DNA from: Synechococcus sp. CBW1004 | GTDB taxonomy: Bacteria > Cyanobacteriota > Cyanobacteriia > PCC-6307 > Cyanobiaceae | Assembly: GCF_015840715.1 (NCBI RefSeq) | Contig: NZ_CP060397.1 | Coordinates: 2,004,686-2,068,685 of the forward strand | DNA length: 64,000 nucleotides | Direction of reading: 5' to 3' | In this document: piece after piece, positions 37,437 to 47,931 of the stretch | How positions within the stretch are numbered: position 1 is the stretch's first letter | Layout of the letters: the number at the start of each line of letters is the position of its first letter | Notes under the pieces: model-generated | Databases searched by the model: none | The model's input: the letters and a program-made list of their open reading frames with translations, nothing else | Told to the model about the DNA's origin: nothing | Position numbers and translations under genes: made by a program

Positions 37437-40400
37437 CTGAAGGGTCCCAGTTTCACGGTCGACACCGCCTGTTCGTCCTCGCTCGTTGCTGTTCATCTGG
37501 CCTGTGAAGCCATCTGGCGTGGTGAGGCCAGCGCGGCCCTGGCCGGCGGTGTCCAGGCCCTGCTGCAGCCAGGCGTTCACACCATGTTCTGCAAGGCGGG
37601 CCTGCTGGCTCCCGATGGTCGCTGCAAGAGTTTCGATGCGGCAGCCAACGGCTATGTGCGCTCGGAAGGCGCTGGCGCGGTGTTGCTCAAGCCGCTCAGC
37701 GAGGCCCAGGCGGACGGCGACACGGTCTACGCCGTGATCCGGGGCACGGCGGTCAATTCGGATGGCCGCAGCAATGGCATGGTGGCCCCCAATTACCGCG
37801 CCCAGGTGGCCTGTCTGAAGGCTGCATTCCGGCGGGCCGGTGTGGATCCTTCCTCAGCCCAGTATGTGGAGGCCCATGGCACCGGCACCCGTCACGGGGA
37901 TCCGATCGAACTGCGGGCCCTCGGCATGGTGCTCGGGCAAGGCCGCAGAGACGATCGCCCCTGCCGCGTTGGATCGGTGAAGACCAACCTGGGTCATTCC
38001 GAAACCGCCGCAGGCATCACCGGTCTGATCAAGGCGGCCCTGTGCGTGCACCATCGCCAGATCCCCCCCAGCCTGAACTTCCGCACCCCCAATCCCTCGA
38101 TCGATTTCCAGGGCCTCAAGCTCAGGGTGCAGACGGCACTGGAGCCCTTCCCCCAGCCCGACGCGCCGGCGGTGGTGGGGGTGAGTTCGTTCGGCTTCGG
38201 CGGCACCAATGCCCACGTGGTGCTCGATGAAGCACCCCGGCAGCCGGCTCCAGCCCGCTACGGCCAGCAGCTGCCCCTGCAACTGCTCTGCCTCTCGGCC
38301 CGCACCGAGCCGGCCCTGCGCGCCCTGGCCGTGGCCACGGCAGATCAGCTCGAGCGGCAGCCCCAGTCGGGCTTCGAGGACCTCTGCGCCACGGCGAATC
38401 AGTGCCGCAGCCCGATGGTGAAACGGCTCACCTGTCTGGCTCCGGACCGGGCCAGCCTGATCCAGCAGCTGCGGGCCTTCAGTCAGGGGCAGGAGCTGCC
38501 GGGACTGCGCCACGGCCAGGCCTCCCGCCAGCCCGGTCGGCTCGCCTTCCTGTTCACCGGCCAGGGTTCCCAGGCCCCGGGCATGGCCCAGGGCCTCTAC
38601 CAGGCCCATCCGGTCTTCCGTGAAGCCTTCGATCGCTGCACGGCCCTGCTCGATCCGCTGCTCGGTCAGCCCCTGGCGGAGCTGATCTTCCCCACCGAGG
38701 ACCGGCGTGAGCAGGCGGCGGAGCTGCTCTCCCAGACCCGCTTCACCCAGCCCGCCCTGTTCGTGGTGGGTTATGCCCTCAGCCAGCTGTGGCTGAGCTG
38801 GGGGGTGCGCCCCGACCTGCTGATGGGCCACAGCGTCGGTGAGGTGGTGGCCGCTCACCTGGCCGGGGTGTTCAGCCTTGAGGACGCCCTGCGCCTGATC
38901 GAGGCCCGCGGCCGTCTGATGCAGGATCTGCCGGCCGGCGGCGGCATGCTGGCCCTGCTCACCAGCCAGGAGCGGGTTCAGCAGCTGCTCGCCACGCTCG
39001 CGGACGAGGCGGGCGCGTTGCACCTGGCGGCCATCAATGGCCCCACCAACATCGTGGTGGCCGGTGCCGTGGGGCCGCTGCAACGGCTGGAGGCCGCCGC
39101 CGCCGCCGCCGGTGTGCAGGCCCAGCGACTGGCGGTGTCGCATGCGTTCCACACCCCGGCCCTGCGGCCGATGCTGCCGGCGTTCGAGCAGGTGCTGCTC
39201 CAGATCCGCTTCAGCCCCCCGCGGATTCCCCTGGTCAGCAATGTCACCGGGCAGCTGATCGGCGCCGAGATCGCCACGGCCGAGTACTGGTGCCAGCACG
39301 TGATCAGCCCCGTGCGCTTCGGCGACGGGATGGCCGCCTGCAGCGGCATCTCCACGTTCATCGAAATGGGGGCCCGGCCCACCCTGATCGGCATGGGGCG
39401 TCACTGCCTGCGGGAGCCCTACCTGAGCTGGCTGCCCAGCCTGCGCCCCGGCCAGGAGGATCTGGCCGTCCTGCTCGACAGCCTGGCCCGGCTGCACGAA
39501 CTCGGCCACAGCGTCGACTGGCGGGCCTTTCACCGCCCCTTCCCCCATCGGCGGGTCAAGCTGCCGGGCTATCCGTTCCAGCGGCAGCGCTACTGGTGGT
39601 CTCCGGTGGGGCAGGGGGAGGCGCCCAGCACCCTCTGGCGACAGTTCATCCACCCCGGTGGTTCCGGCGCCGCGCTGACGACGCTGCAGTCGGCCGCCGT
39701 CGCCGGCAGTCCCGCGACCGGCCTGCCGGCTCCTGCGCTGGCCGGCGCGGCGGCGGCCCTGGAACCGCTGGCCCTGCCCGGGGGGACGGAGCAGCGTCTG
39801 CAGACCTGGCTGTCGGCCGCCGCGCCGGAGGATCTGAGCGATCACCGCATCCGCAACCAGGTGGTGTTCCCGGCGGCGGGTTTCCTGCTGCTCGCCCTGC
39901 AGGCACTGCAGCAGCTGGAACGCCCCCTGGCACTGGCCGATCTGGAGCTGGACACGCCGCTGCGGCTCAGTGACGCGGCCACGACGCTGCAGCTGGTGCT
40001 GGGTGAGGCCATCGAGTTTCACAGCGCCGGCCCCGAGGCGGGCGCCGGATCCCCGGCCTGGCGTTGTCATGGCCGGGCCCGCCGGCCGCACGGCAGCGAC
40101 GCCTCGGCCATCCCGCCCCCCTTCGCCCCGTTCGAGGCGCCGGCCGACGCCGCCGAGCTCGACCTGGACCACTTCTATGCGGCCCTGCGGCAGTTCGGGC
40201 TCAACTACGGGCCCAGCTTCCGTGGGTTGATCAGCCTGCGCCGCGCCGGCGGCGACCGGCCTGACGCGGACTCCCCCGGCGTTGGTCAGGGGGCTGGCCG
40301 GGCCTGGGCCACGCTGCAGCGTCCCCCTGGCGCCAGCGACTGGGCTCTGCTTGATGCCTGCTTCCAGGCGGTGGCGGCCACGCTGGATCCCGAGGCGTCC

Positions 40401-43400
40401 GCGGGCCAGCTGCTGCTGCCGGTGGGCCTGCAGGAGCTGAGCCTGGCGCGGCTGCCGCTCCCCGATCGCTTCGAGTGCCAGGTGCAGCTGCGCCACAGCG
40501 ATGAGCCGGCTCTGGTGCTGGCCGATCTGCTGCTCTGCTCCAGCGGCGACGCCGCGAGCGCCCCCGAGGTTCTCGGCTGGCTGCGGGGCTTCCGGCTGCG
40601 GCGCCTGCCGCGCCAGGCCCTCGAGTGGCTGTTCCCGCAGGCGGAGGCGGAGCCGGCGGCTGGGGAGTCGCCGCAGGCCCTCAACCGTGATCTGGTGCGC
40701 CATCACTGGATTCCCTTGGCGACCGAAGAGCACCGCGACGGCGACGCCGATGCGCAGGGCCCTCCCGCGGAGGCGGATGTGCTCTGGATCGAGTCGGCCG
40801 ATGCCGACCTGGAGACAGGGATCGCCGCGCTGCTGCAGCTGGCCCAGAAGGCCAGCGCCGGCAGCGCCACGACGATCTGGCTCGTGCTGGAAGGACAGTC
40901 CGCCACGGCCCATGCCCTGGCGGCCATGGCCCGGACCGCGGCCCTGGAGGCGGGCCGCAGCACCTGGTTCACCCTGTGGCTGCCGGCTGGGGCGCGCCGC
41001 GACAATCTCAGCATTCCCTGGGGCGCCATCCAGTGCCTCGCCCAGGAGGAGGCCACGCTCGCCTTCGATGGTGCGCAGCTGCAGCGGGGCCGGCTGCTGC
41101 CGGTCCATCCCGAGCGGTTCCGCTACGGCACCGCCAGCTTCGGCCTCCTGGAAAGCCTGCACCCTGCTCCTCTCCCCCCCCAGAGCCCGGCCCGTGGCGA
41201 ACTGGAACTGGTGGTGGAGGCCACCGGCCTCAATTTCCGCGATGTGCTCAACGCCCTGGGGCTGTTGCGCGAGTACAGCCGTCAGCTGGGCATGGATGAG
41301 GCGGCCCGGGTTCCCTTCGGTGGCGAATGCGTCGGCCGTGTCGTCGCGGTCGGGGAGGGGGTGGATCCCGCCCTGATCGGCCAGCGGATGCTGGCGGCGC
41401 TGGCGGTGGGCAGTCTCGCCAGCCATGTGGTCACGCGCGCCGAGCTGTGCGTGCCTCTGCCCGAGGCGATGTCCATCGAGGTGGGCGCCAGCCTCAGCAC
41501 AGCCTTCCTCACCGCGGTCTATGGACTGGACACCCTGGCTCAGCTGAAGCCTGGCGAGACGGTGCTGATCCACGCGGCGGCCGGTGGCGTCGGTCAGGCG
41601 GCGGTTCAGGTGGCCCAGCGTCTCGGTGCGCGGGTGTTCGCCACGGCCAGCGATGCCAAGCACGCCCTGCTGCTGGAGCAGGGCGTCGAGGCGGTGTTCG
41701 ATTCCCGATCCACCCTGTTCGCCGAACAGCTGCTCGCCCGCACCGATGGCCGTGGCGTCGATGTGGTGCTCAACAGCCTCAAAGGCGAGTGGGTGGACGC
41801 CAGTTTCCGCGCCCTGGCCCGGGGCGGCCGCTTCGTCGAACTGGGCAAGATCGAGATCTGGAGCCGCACCGAAGCGGAGCAGCGCCGCCCCGATGCCCGC
41901 TACCTGCCGTTCGATCTGCTCGAGGTGGCTGCGGCCGATCCCGGCCTGATCCAGCAGCTGCTGCGCGACATCCTCACCCGCGTCGACAGCGGAGCGTTCC
42001 GACCCATCCCGCTGCAGAGCTTCCCGATCGAGCGGACCGAGGAAGCCTTCCGGCTGATGGCCCAGTCCCGGCACATCGGCAAGGTGGTGATTCAGCTGCA
42101 GCCGCGCACGCCGACCGGTCTGGCCATCCGCCCGGCGGGCACGTATCTGATCAGCGGCGCCTTCGGCGGCATCGGTCGCCTGCTCTGCTCGTGGCTGGCC
42201 GACCAGGGGGCCGCTTCTCTGCTGTTGCTGGCCCGTCCCGGTGGCCGCGATCCCGAGCAGCGGCGGGAGCTGCTGGCCTCCCTCACGGCCAGGGGCCTGG
42301 CCGTGCAGGTGCTGGAGCTGGATCTGGGCTGCGCCGGCGAGGGCGGCCACCGGGTGGTTGATGCCCTGCGCGCAGCCCTGGCCGGGCTGCCACCGGATCA
42401 GCCGCTGCGGGGGGTGTTTCATGCCGCCGGCGTGCTGGATGACGGCCTGATTCCCACCCAGACGCCGCAGCGGATCGCGGCCGTCATGGCTCCCAAGCTG
42501 GCCGGCTGGCAGCAGCTGGATCGGGCGCTGCAGGCCAGTGGCGCCGATCCGGAGCTGGTGGTGATGTTCAGTTCGATGGCCTCCCTGATCGGTTCGCCCG
42601 GCCAGTCGGGGTACAGCGCCGCCAACGGGGCCCTCGACGGACTGATGCGGGCTTCCGCGCGTCCTGGTTGGCTGTCCCTTCAATGGGGGCCCTGGGCCAG
42701 CGGTGGCATGGCCGCAGCCCTCGATCCGCAGCAGCAGCAGCGCCTGCAGGCCTTCGGCCTGCGCCTGCTGGAGCCTGCGCTCGCCCTGGAGCGCCTGGAG
42801 CGGGCCATCCGGCAGGAACTCGCCGGCCCGGTGGCTGTGATCGATGTCGACTGGCAGACCCTGGCGCGCCAGGCACCGGAGCGCCAGGCGAGGGCTCTGG
42901 AAGCGCTGGTGCGTTCCTCTGCGCGGGACGAGGAGTCGCCAGAGGCGGCTGAGCCGGCCTATTTGCTCACCCTGAGACAGATCCCGGCGGCGGAACGCTT
43001 GTCGACCCTGATTGCGTTCATTCAGAAGCAACTGGCGACGGTGATGGGCATCGTTGACAGTGACCAGATCGACCCTGGTGAGCCGCTGTTCAATCTGGGC
43101 CTGGATTCATTGATGGCCCTGGAACTGATGGTCCTCCTCGAGAAAAATCTGGGCATCAAGCTGACTGAATCGCTGGTCTTTGAATATCCAACAATCGAGG
43201 CGCTTTCGGGCTATTTCATGCAGGAACTGTTCCGTGATGATGGCTCCTCTGCGACCAGCATTCCGACTGAATCGCTGAGCAGTCACCAGGTCGAGCAGGC
43301 GACCGACATGCCTCCGCAAGATGGGTCTGCGGTTGATGAGCACGTCTCTGAATCGCGCATTGAGCAGGAACTGGAGGAGATCGGTTCGCTCGATGCCAGT

Positions 43401-43427
43401 GAGCTGCTGCGGCAGCTCAGAGGTTGA
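37437..43427 (+). pseudogene. PKS2, 3' fragment: rest of KS, AT, DH, ER, KR, ACP (fully reducing PKS)
   Basis: Main part of the IS-interrupted gene; numbering is for the restored 2169-residue protein. KS Cys185 (DTACSSS); AT with Ser639 in GHSVGE and HAFH, predicting malonyl specificity; DH with His976 in DHRIRNQVVFP (Asn where HxxxGxxxxP has Gly) and a DACFQ Asp motif; ER with HAAAGGVGQAAV near 1553; KR with SGAFGGIG near 1744 and Tyr1899 in GYSAANGALDG; ACP Ser2064 in GLDSLMALEL; a 100-residue acidic tail. A complete set should make saturated chains, probably iteratively, as in HglE-like or highly reducing synthases. The frame is open from 37350, but the residues before 37437 come from the IS. 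Converges on devA-like 24 bp away. Confidence 0.92.
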
Positions 43428-43451
43428 TGAGGGCGCTGATCAGCACCGCCA

Positions 43452-44138
43452 TCAGCTGACGATCTGGCCGTCGTCAATCTTGATGACCCGATCCGCCATG
43501 TCGATGACGCGCGGATCATGGGTGGCCATCAGCACAGCGATGCCGTGCTCCCGAGCCCTTGACTGCATGGTGAGCACCACATCGCGCCCCGTGGCCCGAT
43601 CCAGGGAGGCTGTGGGCTCATCCGCCAGGATCAGTTTCGGCTCACAGGCCATCGCCCGTGCGAAGGCCACCCGCTGCTTCTGGCCACCGGACAGCATCGA
43701 TGGGTAGGAATGGATCTTGCTTTCCAGGCCCAGGTCAGCCAGCAACTCGGTGGCCCGACGGGAGCGTTCCTTGTGGGTATGCCTGAGAGTCACCTCCATC
43801 GCCACCTGTACATTCTGAAGTGCCGTGAGAAAGGGCATCAGATGGTGGGCTTGAAAAACAATCCCGATTTCGGATCGCAGTCGCAGCAGCTCCTGATTGC
43901 TGCAACCACGCAATTCCCTGCCCAGCACCCGTAGAGAGCCGCTCTGTGTGGGCTTGAGACCGCCGATGAGGGTCAGCAGTGTTGTCTTGCCACATCCCGA
44001 AGGCCCAACCAGAGAAACGAACTCTCCAGCGGCCACGGAAAAACACACATTCTTGAGTACAGAGGTCGCCAGATCTCCAGCCTGGTAGACATGGCTCAGA
44101 TCATTGGCGATGATCGCATAGCCGTCTGATTCCTGCAT
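43452..44138 (-). CDS. ABC transporter ATPase, DevA-like
   Basis: 228 residues; ATPase of a MacB/LolD/DevA-type exporter. Walker A GPSGCGKTT near residue 45, Q-loop in GIVFQAHHLMPFLTA, signature LSGGQKQRVAFARA, Walker B LILADEPTASLD and the His switch in MATHDPRV are all present. It is the last gene of a minus-strand set (DevB-, DevC-, DevA-like), 42 bp after the permease gene. DevBCA exports heterocyst glycolipids in Anabaena, so with the PKS genes next door a lipid-export role is likely (inference). GC is noticeably lower than in the PKS genes. Confidence 0.92.
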   Translation of the reverse strand: MQESDGYAIIANDLSHVYQAGDLATSVLKNVCFSVAAGEFVSLVGPSGCGKTTLLTLIGGLKPTQSGSLRVLGRELRGCSNQELLRLRSEIGIVFQAHHLMPFLTALQNVQVAMEVTLRHTHKERSRRATELLADLGLESKIHSYPSMLSGGQKQRVAFARAMACEPKLILADEPTASLDRATGRDVVLTMQSRAREHGIAVLMATHDPRVIDMADRVIKIDDGQIVS

Positions 44139-44180
44139 GAATAAGGTGGCATTGTCGGTGGATGAGTGGGCTCGATCTGC

Positions 44181-45365
44181 TTAGCCAAAGAGCTCCGAAG
44201 GATCGGCGTCATTCAGTTTTGACATCGCAAACAAGGAAGAGGCGCAGCACATGGAAACAATCAATAGGAATGTGGCAACGACCGTCTTAAGGGGCAGATC
44301 CATGGGCAAGGAGGTGTTGGCTGTGATCAGCATGCACAGGATTGAACTCACCAGCCAGGCCACTGGGAAACCCAGCACCGAAAGGATCAAGCCTTCGTTA
44401 AAGACGATCCGTTCCAGTCTCAAGCGCCGATAGCCGATCGACATCATCAGGGCGTAAGCAGGAAGATGAAAGGTGACATCCATGCTCAGCAGTTGATAGA
44501 CCATCATGCTGCCAACGGACAATCCCATGACCGCACAAAAAGCGAACACTGTCCCAATGGGTTTGCTGGTTGACCAATAACTTTTTTCGGTGGAAACAAG
44601 GTCATCCCTAGTCATGATGGTCACGTCAGGGGACAGAGATTTTCTGATCCGGGATGCCGTTTGCACGGGATCCGCGCCCGGCCTGAGTTTGACCAAGCCA
44701 AGCTCGATGATTCTTTCTTCCTTGGGTGGGAAGATAGCATTGATGGTGTTGATATTTGTGATGAACGACGCGTCGTATCCAAAGGAGGGTCCCAGTCGCA
44801 CCAAGCCTGCAACCCTGAGCCTGTGATCATTGACAAAAGCGTTAACCGTCTTTCCAGAGTTGAATAACTCTTTGACGGGCCCAAACTCAGGTCTTGACAA
44901 TACATCGTAGAGCACACGGCTCTCCACCGTCAGCTTCCCTTGCTGTTCCTTCACGGCGGGGTCATTAAAGACCGGCTGGCTGGGATTGATTCCAATCCCA
45001 ATGGACCATCTGCTCATGTCATCGCCTGGGAGGCGCCACTTCACATATCGCCATCGAACTGGGTAGATATCATCAACGGATTTGTCTGCGTAAACATCTG
45101 CGAGCCGCGATTCAGGAAAACCGGCAATGCCTGTCAGGCTTGCTGATTGAGGATTCAGGACAACAAGATCGGTGTTGAACTTGTTGAAGATAGCGACACT
45201 GGAATTGTAGAGGGCATCCTGAATAGCAAGCTGCATCAAGATGAGAATAGAGGCGAACGCCACCCCAAGCACGGCAACCAGGAGCTTTGTTGGTTGCTTC
45301 TTCAGCAGCAGCCAGGCGATGGGGATTCTGCGCTTGCTGAAAGGATCAAAAGAAAATCTTTTCAT
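44181..45365 (-). CDS. ABC exporter permease, DevC-like (FtsX family)
   Basis: 394 residues, opening MKRFSFDPFSKRRIPIAWLLLKKQPTKL, with a first transmembrane helix (LLVAVLGVAFASILILMQLA), a periplasmic region of about 200 residues, and three helices at the C-terminus (VFAFCAVMGLSVGSMMVYQL onwards). This is the DevC/MacB-type layout. Its ATG overlaps the stop of the DevB-like gene (ATGA), so the two are translationally coupled. A hand count of one 60-base stretch (44701-44760) gives 25 G+C against 42 of 60 in ureC, suggesting a foreign origin. Confidence 0.92.
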   Translation of the reverse strand: MKRFSFDPFSKRRIPIAWLLLKKQPTKLLVAVLGVAFASILILMQLAIQDALYNSSVAIFNKFNTDLVVLNPQSASLTGIAGFPESRLADVYADKSVDDIYPVRWRYVKWRLPGDDMSRWSIGIGINPSQPVFNDPAVKEQQGKLTVESRVLYDVLSRPEFGPVKELFNSGKTVNAFVNDHRLRVAGLVRLGPSFGYDASFITNINTINAIFPPKEERIIELGLVKLRPGADPVQTASRIRKSLSPDVTIMTRDDLVSTEKSYWSTSKPIGTVFAFCAVMGLSVGSMMVYQLLSMDVTFHLPAYALMMSIGYRRLRLERIVFNEGLILSVLGFPVAWLVSSILCMLITANTSLPMDLPLKTVVATFLLIVSMCCASSLFAMSKLNDADPSELFG

Positions 45366-46294
45366 TTCTGGAATATGGCCACCACTTTGGCGCCAGTCAG
45401 TTTAGAAACAATCGCAGATTGATCGGGTTGGATTCTGACTTCCACGTCAATTGTCCGGGCCTCCCAGTCCGAGTCATCCCGCGGGTCCTGGGATAACTGT
45501 TTGCGGTTTCCAATCTTCTGTGAAATGCGGCTTACTGTCCCATTCAGCCTTTGCGGAAAGCTCATGTTCTCACTGCGGAGAATCACGTCTTGGCCAAGGT
45601 GAATCTGGCGAATATTGTCTTCATTGACTTGGATGACTGCCATCATCTGGTCAGTGGCCCCAAGTTCCATGACACCTCGTGGACTGGGTCGCTCGCCTGT
45701 GCGAACAAGAACCTTAAGAATGGTGCCTGAAATCGGTGCTCGGAGAAACGAATACTGACGTTCGGTCTCGCTCTTGTTCAGTTCCGCAATGGCTTCGCGA
45801 AGCTGAGATTTCAATTCCAGGAGCTTGAGCTCCTTGATTTCCAGCTCCGCTGCCGGGAAAACCCCTTGCTTGGCGAGTTGTCGATACCGCTTGGTTTCGT
45901 TTTCGAGCAGGCGGGCCTGAGATTTGATCGAGGCAATCCGTGCGATGACGAGTTCTTTTTGGCTATCGACGCGTTGGAGAGTATCAAAGACGGCTAGAAT
46001 CTGACCCTTTTCAACCTGTTGCCCCTCGTCGACATTGAGAGACTGAATTCTTGGAGCGCCTTCGGTGACCTGGATGGGAGCGGCCAACACACGAACCTTG
46101 CTGACCGGCTCCAGATAACCCAGCGCCGAAAAGTTGCCGGATCGGGCTGGCTGGATTGAAGCCTGGGGCCTGGGTGTCGTGCCAGCGACAGGGGTTGGAG
46201 TTGTTTTGGACGCCGCAGTGAAGAAACGAAGCAAGGCGACCGCGCCCAGTGCCACAACCAGCAACGGGAAGATAGGTCGTAAATGTTTGTTCAT
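45362..46294 (-). CDS. Membrane fusion protein, DevB-like (HlyD family)
   Basis: 310 residues from the ATG at 46294 (MNKHLRPIFPLLVVALGAVALLRFF); the frame is open to 46378 but without signal character. One N-terminal membrane anchor, then a biotinyl-lipoyl-like half motif (VRVLAAPIQVTEGAPRIQSL, NVDEGQQVEKGQILAVFDTL), a coiled-coil hairpin of about 80 residues (RLLENETKRYRQLAKQG onwards), and the second lipoyl half (FLRAPISGTILKVLVRTGER). It would link the DevC-like pump to an outer-membrane TolC-type protein, which is not encoded in this window. First gene of the exporter operon, divergent from the acyltransferase gene with 215 bp between the starts. Confidence 0.92.
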   Translation of the reverse strand: MNKHLRPIFPLLVVALGAVALLRFFTAASKTTPTPVAGTTPRPQASIQPARSGNFSALGYLEPVSKVRVLAAPIQVTEGAPRIQSLNVDEGQQVEKGQILAVFDTLQRVDSQKELVIARIASIKSQARLLENETKRYRQLAKQGVFPAAELEIKELKLLELKSQLREAIAELNKSETERQYSFLRAPISGTILKVLVRTGERPSPRGVMELGATDQMMAVIQVNEDNIRQIHLGQDVILRSENMSFPQRLNGTVSRISQKIGNRKQLSQDPRDDSDWEARTIDVEVRIQPDQSAIVSKLTGAKVVAIFQK

Positions 46295-46443
46295 TAACGC
46301 GACATTTGAATGAGAAAAATCAAGCAGCCTTTCGGAATGCTCCTGGCGTGGCGCTGGTGCGCGCCCCGTCAACTGCAATGGATGTCTGGATCACTTTACC
46401 CGAATGGGGACAATTTCTGCGGCGTCTTGTTTTGACACACTCA

Positions 46444-46452
46444 TGCTACGAT
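46444..46452 (+). promoter_or_regulatory. Extended -10 promoter element upstream of acyltransferase
   Basis: TGCTACGAT, an extended -10, 57 bp before the chosen ATG. The surrounding block TCATGCTACGATCGGGGCC matches the PKS1 promoter block in 15 of 19 positions. A weak -35 (TCTTGT) lies 16 bases upstream of the TACGAT hexamer. Confidence 0.5.
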
Positions 46453-46509
46453 CGGGGCCGGTCGGTCGGTTGAGCTGCCCAATCCACGATGGTTGAGGAG
46501 TCCCGGGTC

Positions 46510-47931
46510 ATGGGCAGCGGTCTGGAGCGGGGATCCTCGCGCCCCCTCAAGCTCAACGGTGTTGAGCAGTACATGCATGCCGATCATCGGCGCGACTATC
46601 CGATCTTTTATTATCACGTCGTCGCTCTGAAGGCCTCGTTTTCAAGGCAGCAGCTTGAGGCTGTGATTGAGTCCGTGAGTCGCTCCGATCCGCGTGTGAC
46701 AGCTCTGTTGGCGAGGGGGCCCGATCGCAGGGCTCGGTTGGAAGTGTCCGACTCGACTGTGTCAGGGCCCAGTCTGGATTGGGTTGAATCGGATGATCCT
46801 CAATCAGAGAGTCAGTCTGAATCAGCGCGTCAATTCTGGGAAAGCAGGCATTGCTTGCCGCGTCCTGCGGTCCGATTCCTGGCCATCAGGACCCGAGGCA
46901 ATGGCGCAGTCGTCACCCGGCTTTTTGTGGAGGTCTATCACGCTCTCTTTGATGGCTTGTTCACACTGCAGTACATGGGTGAGATCATCCGTGGTGTGCT
47001 GTCCTGCTCATCGTCTGATCAGGATGGGTCTCTCCGCAGGCAGGCTTCTCTGGATGAGCCAGCGGATCTCAGTGAGGACGCCGCGAGAGCGTCCTCTCCC
47101 GGTCTGTTGGCCTACGTGAAGACCTTGTCTCCGTTCCTCGGGAATTCATCCGATCCCTTGGTCAGGCACCGCAATGCCAAGGCCGGACAATGGCAAAGCG
47201 TGCTGATCGACAACAGTTCTCTGTGGCCGATTCATGGTGCCCAAGTGCTTGAACTTCGCGGCCCCCAGCTCCGAAGCCTCAAAATTGCTGCGGCCAAAAT
47301 GGGCAGCAATCTCAATGGCCTCTTGATGGCAGCAATTTTCTGTTCGATCAGGCAATTCTGGGAGCAAGCAGGCTCGCGCAACCACAGGATCTGTTTTTGC
47401 ATTCCTGTCAGCCTCAGATCGCGTCGAGGCCGTTTGCGCCCAGTCAACAGCATCAGTTATGTGTTTCTGAGGCGCAGTACTCGACGTGCTGAGTCCTTGT
47501 CCGAGTTGGCGCAATGGGCGACCCAGTCGCTGGCTCTGAAGTCAACTTCAGAGATGGCCCAAGTGATGACAAATGTGTTCGAACTGATGGCCAGGTCCCG
47601 CGTGTTGTTGCCCCTGGTGACGCGTTTTCCCGGTAGCATGTCCACGGTGATTGTCTCCAATGTTGGCAATATCAATCAGGCGATCCATGGGTCAGCAAAG
47701 CTGCGGCCGTCAAAAGCGGAGTCGCCTGTGTCGATTTACACGGGAATCACCTACCTCCGTCCGGGTAGTCAGGCAGGTTTCGGGATCTCGGAGTTGGATG
47801 GGAATCTGACCATCAGCGGGGTTTTCGATACGCTCAGTTTGGCTCCTGCCGACTGTGAAGCTGTGATGAATCATCTGCGCCATCGGCTCGCTGAGGTCGT
47901 CGCCGGAAGCACGAATGATGTGCTTCCCTAG
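46510..47931 (+). CDS. HxxxDG acyltransferase (condensation/BAHD/AATase-like fold)
   Basis: 473 residues from the ATG at 46510, chosen because GAGGAG lies 9 bases upstream; the ATG at 46489 is the alternative. The catalytic motif of CoA- or carrier-dependent acyltransferases, HxxxDG, is present as YHALFDG (His144, Asp148). The start (LKLNGVEQYMHADHRRDYPIF) and the C-terminal half (FPGSMSTVIVSNVGNI) resemble alcohol-acyltransferase, PapA5 or condensation-type enzymes rather than WS/DGAT. Inference: it esterifies an alcohol made by the PKS/thioester-reductase line. Its TAG stop contains the TA target duplicated by the IS630 element and is retained if the IS is removed, so the protein is not truncated. 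GC is about 52% in a 60-base sample. Confidence 0.82.
   Translation: MGSGLERGSSRPLKLNGVEQYMHADHRRDYPIFYYHVVALKASFSRQQLEAVIESVSRSDPRVTALLARGPDRRARLEVSDSTVSGPSLDWVESDDPQSESQSESARQFWESRHCLPRPAVRFLAIRTRGNGAVVTRLFVEVYHALFDGLFTLQYMGEIIRGVLSCSSSDQDGSLRRQASLDEPADLSEDAARASSPGLLAYVKTLSPFLGNSSDPLVRHRNAKAGQWQSVLIDNSSLWPIHGAQVLELRGPQLRSLKIAAAKMGSNLNGLLMAAIFCSIRQFWEQAGSRNHRICFCIPVSLRSRRGRLRPVNSISYVFLRRSTRRAESLSELAQWATQSLALKSTSEMAQVMTNVFELMARSRVLLPLVTRFPGSMSTVIVSNVGNINQAIHGSAKLRPSKAESPVSIYTGITYLRPGSQAGFGISELDGNLTISGVFDTLSLAPADCEAVMNHLRHRLAEVVAGSTNDVLP

Noticed and set aside
37854-43031. Minus-strand frame of 1725 codons opposite PKS2
   Set aside because: No family motifs, Gln/His/Arg-rich; a shadow caused by high GC and PKS codon bias.
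46432-46437. TTGACA as the -35 of the acyltransferase promoter
   Set aside because: Only 9 bases separate it from TACGAT, too close to act with that -10.
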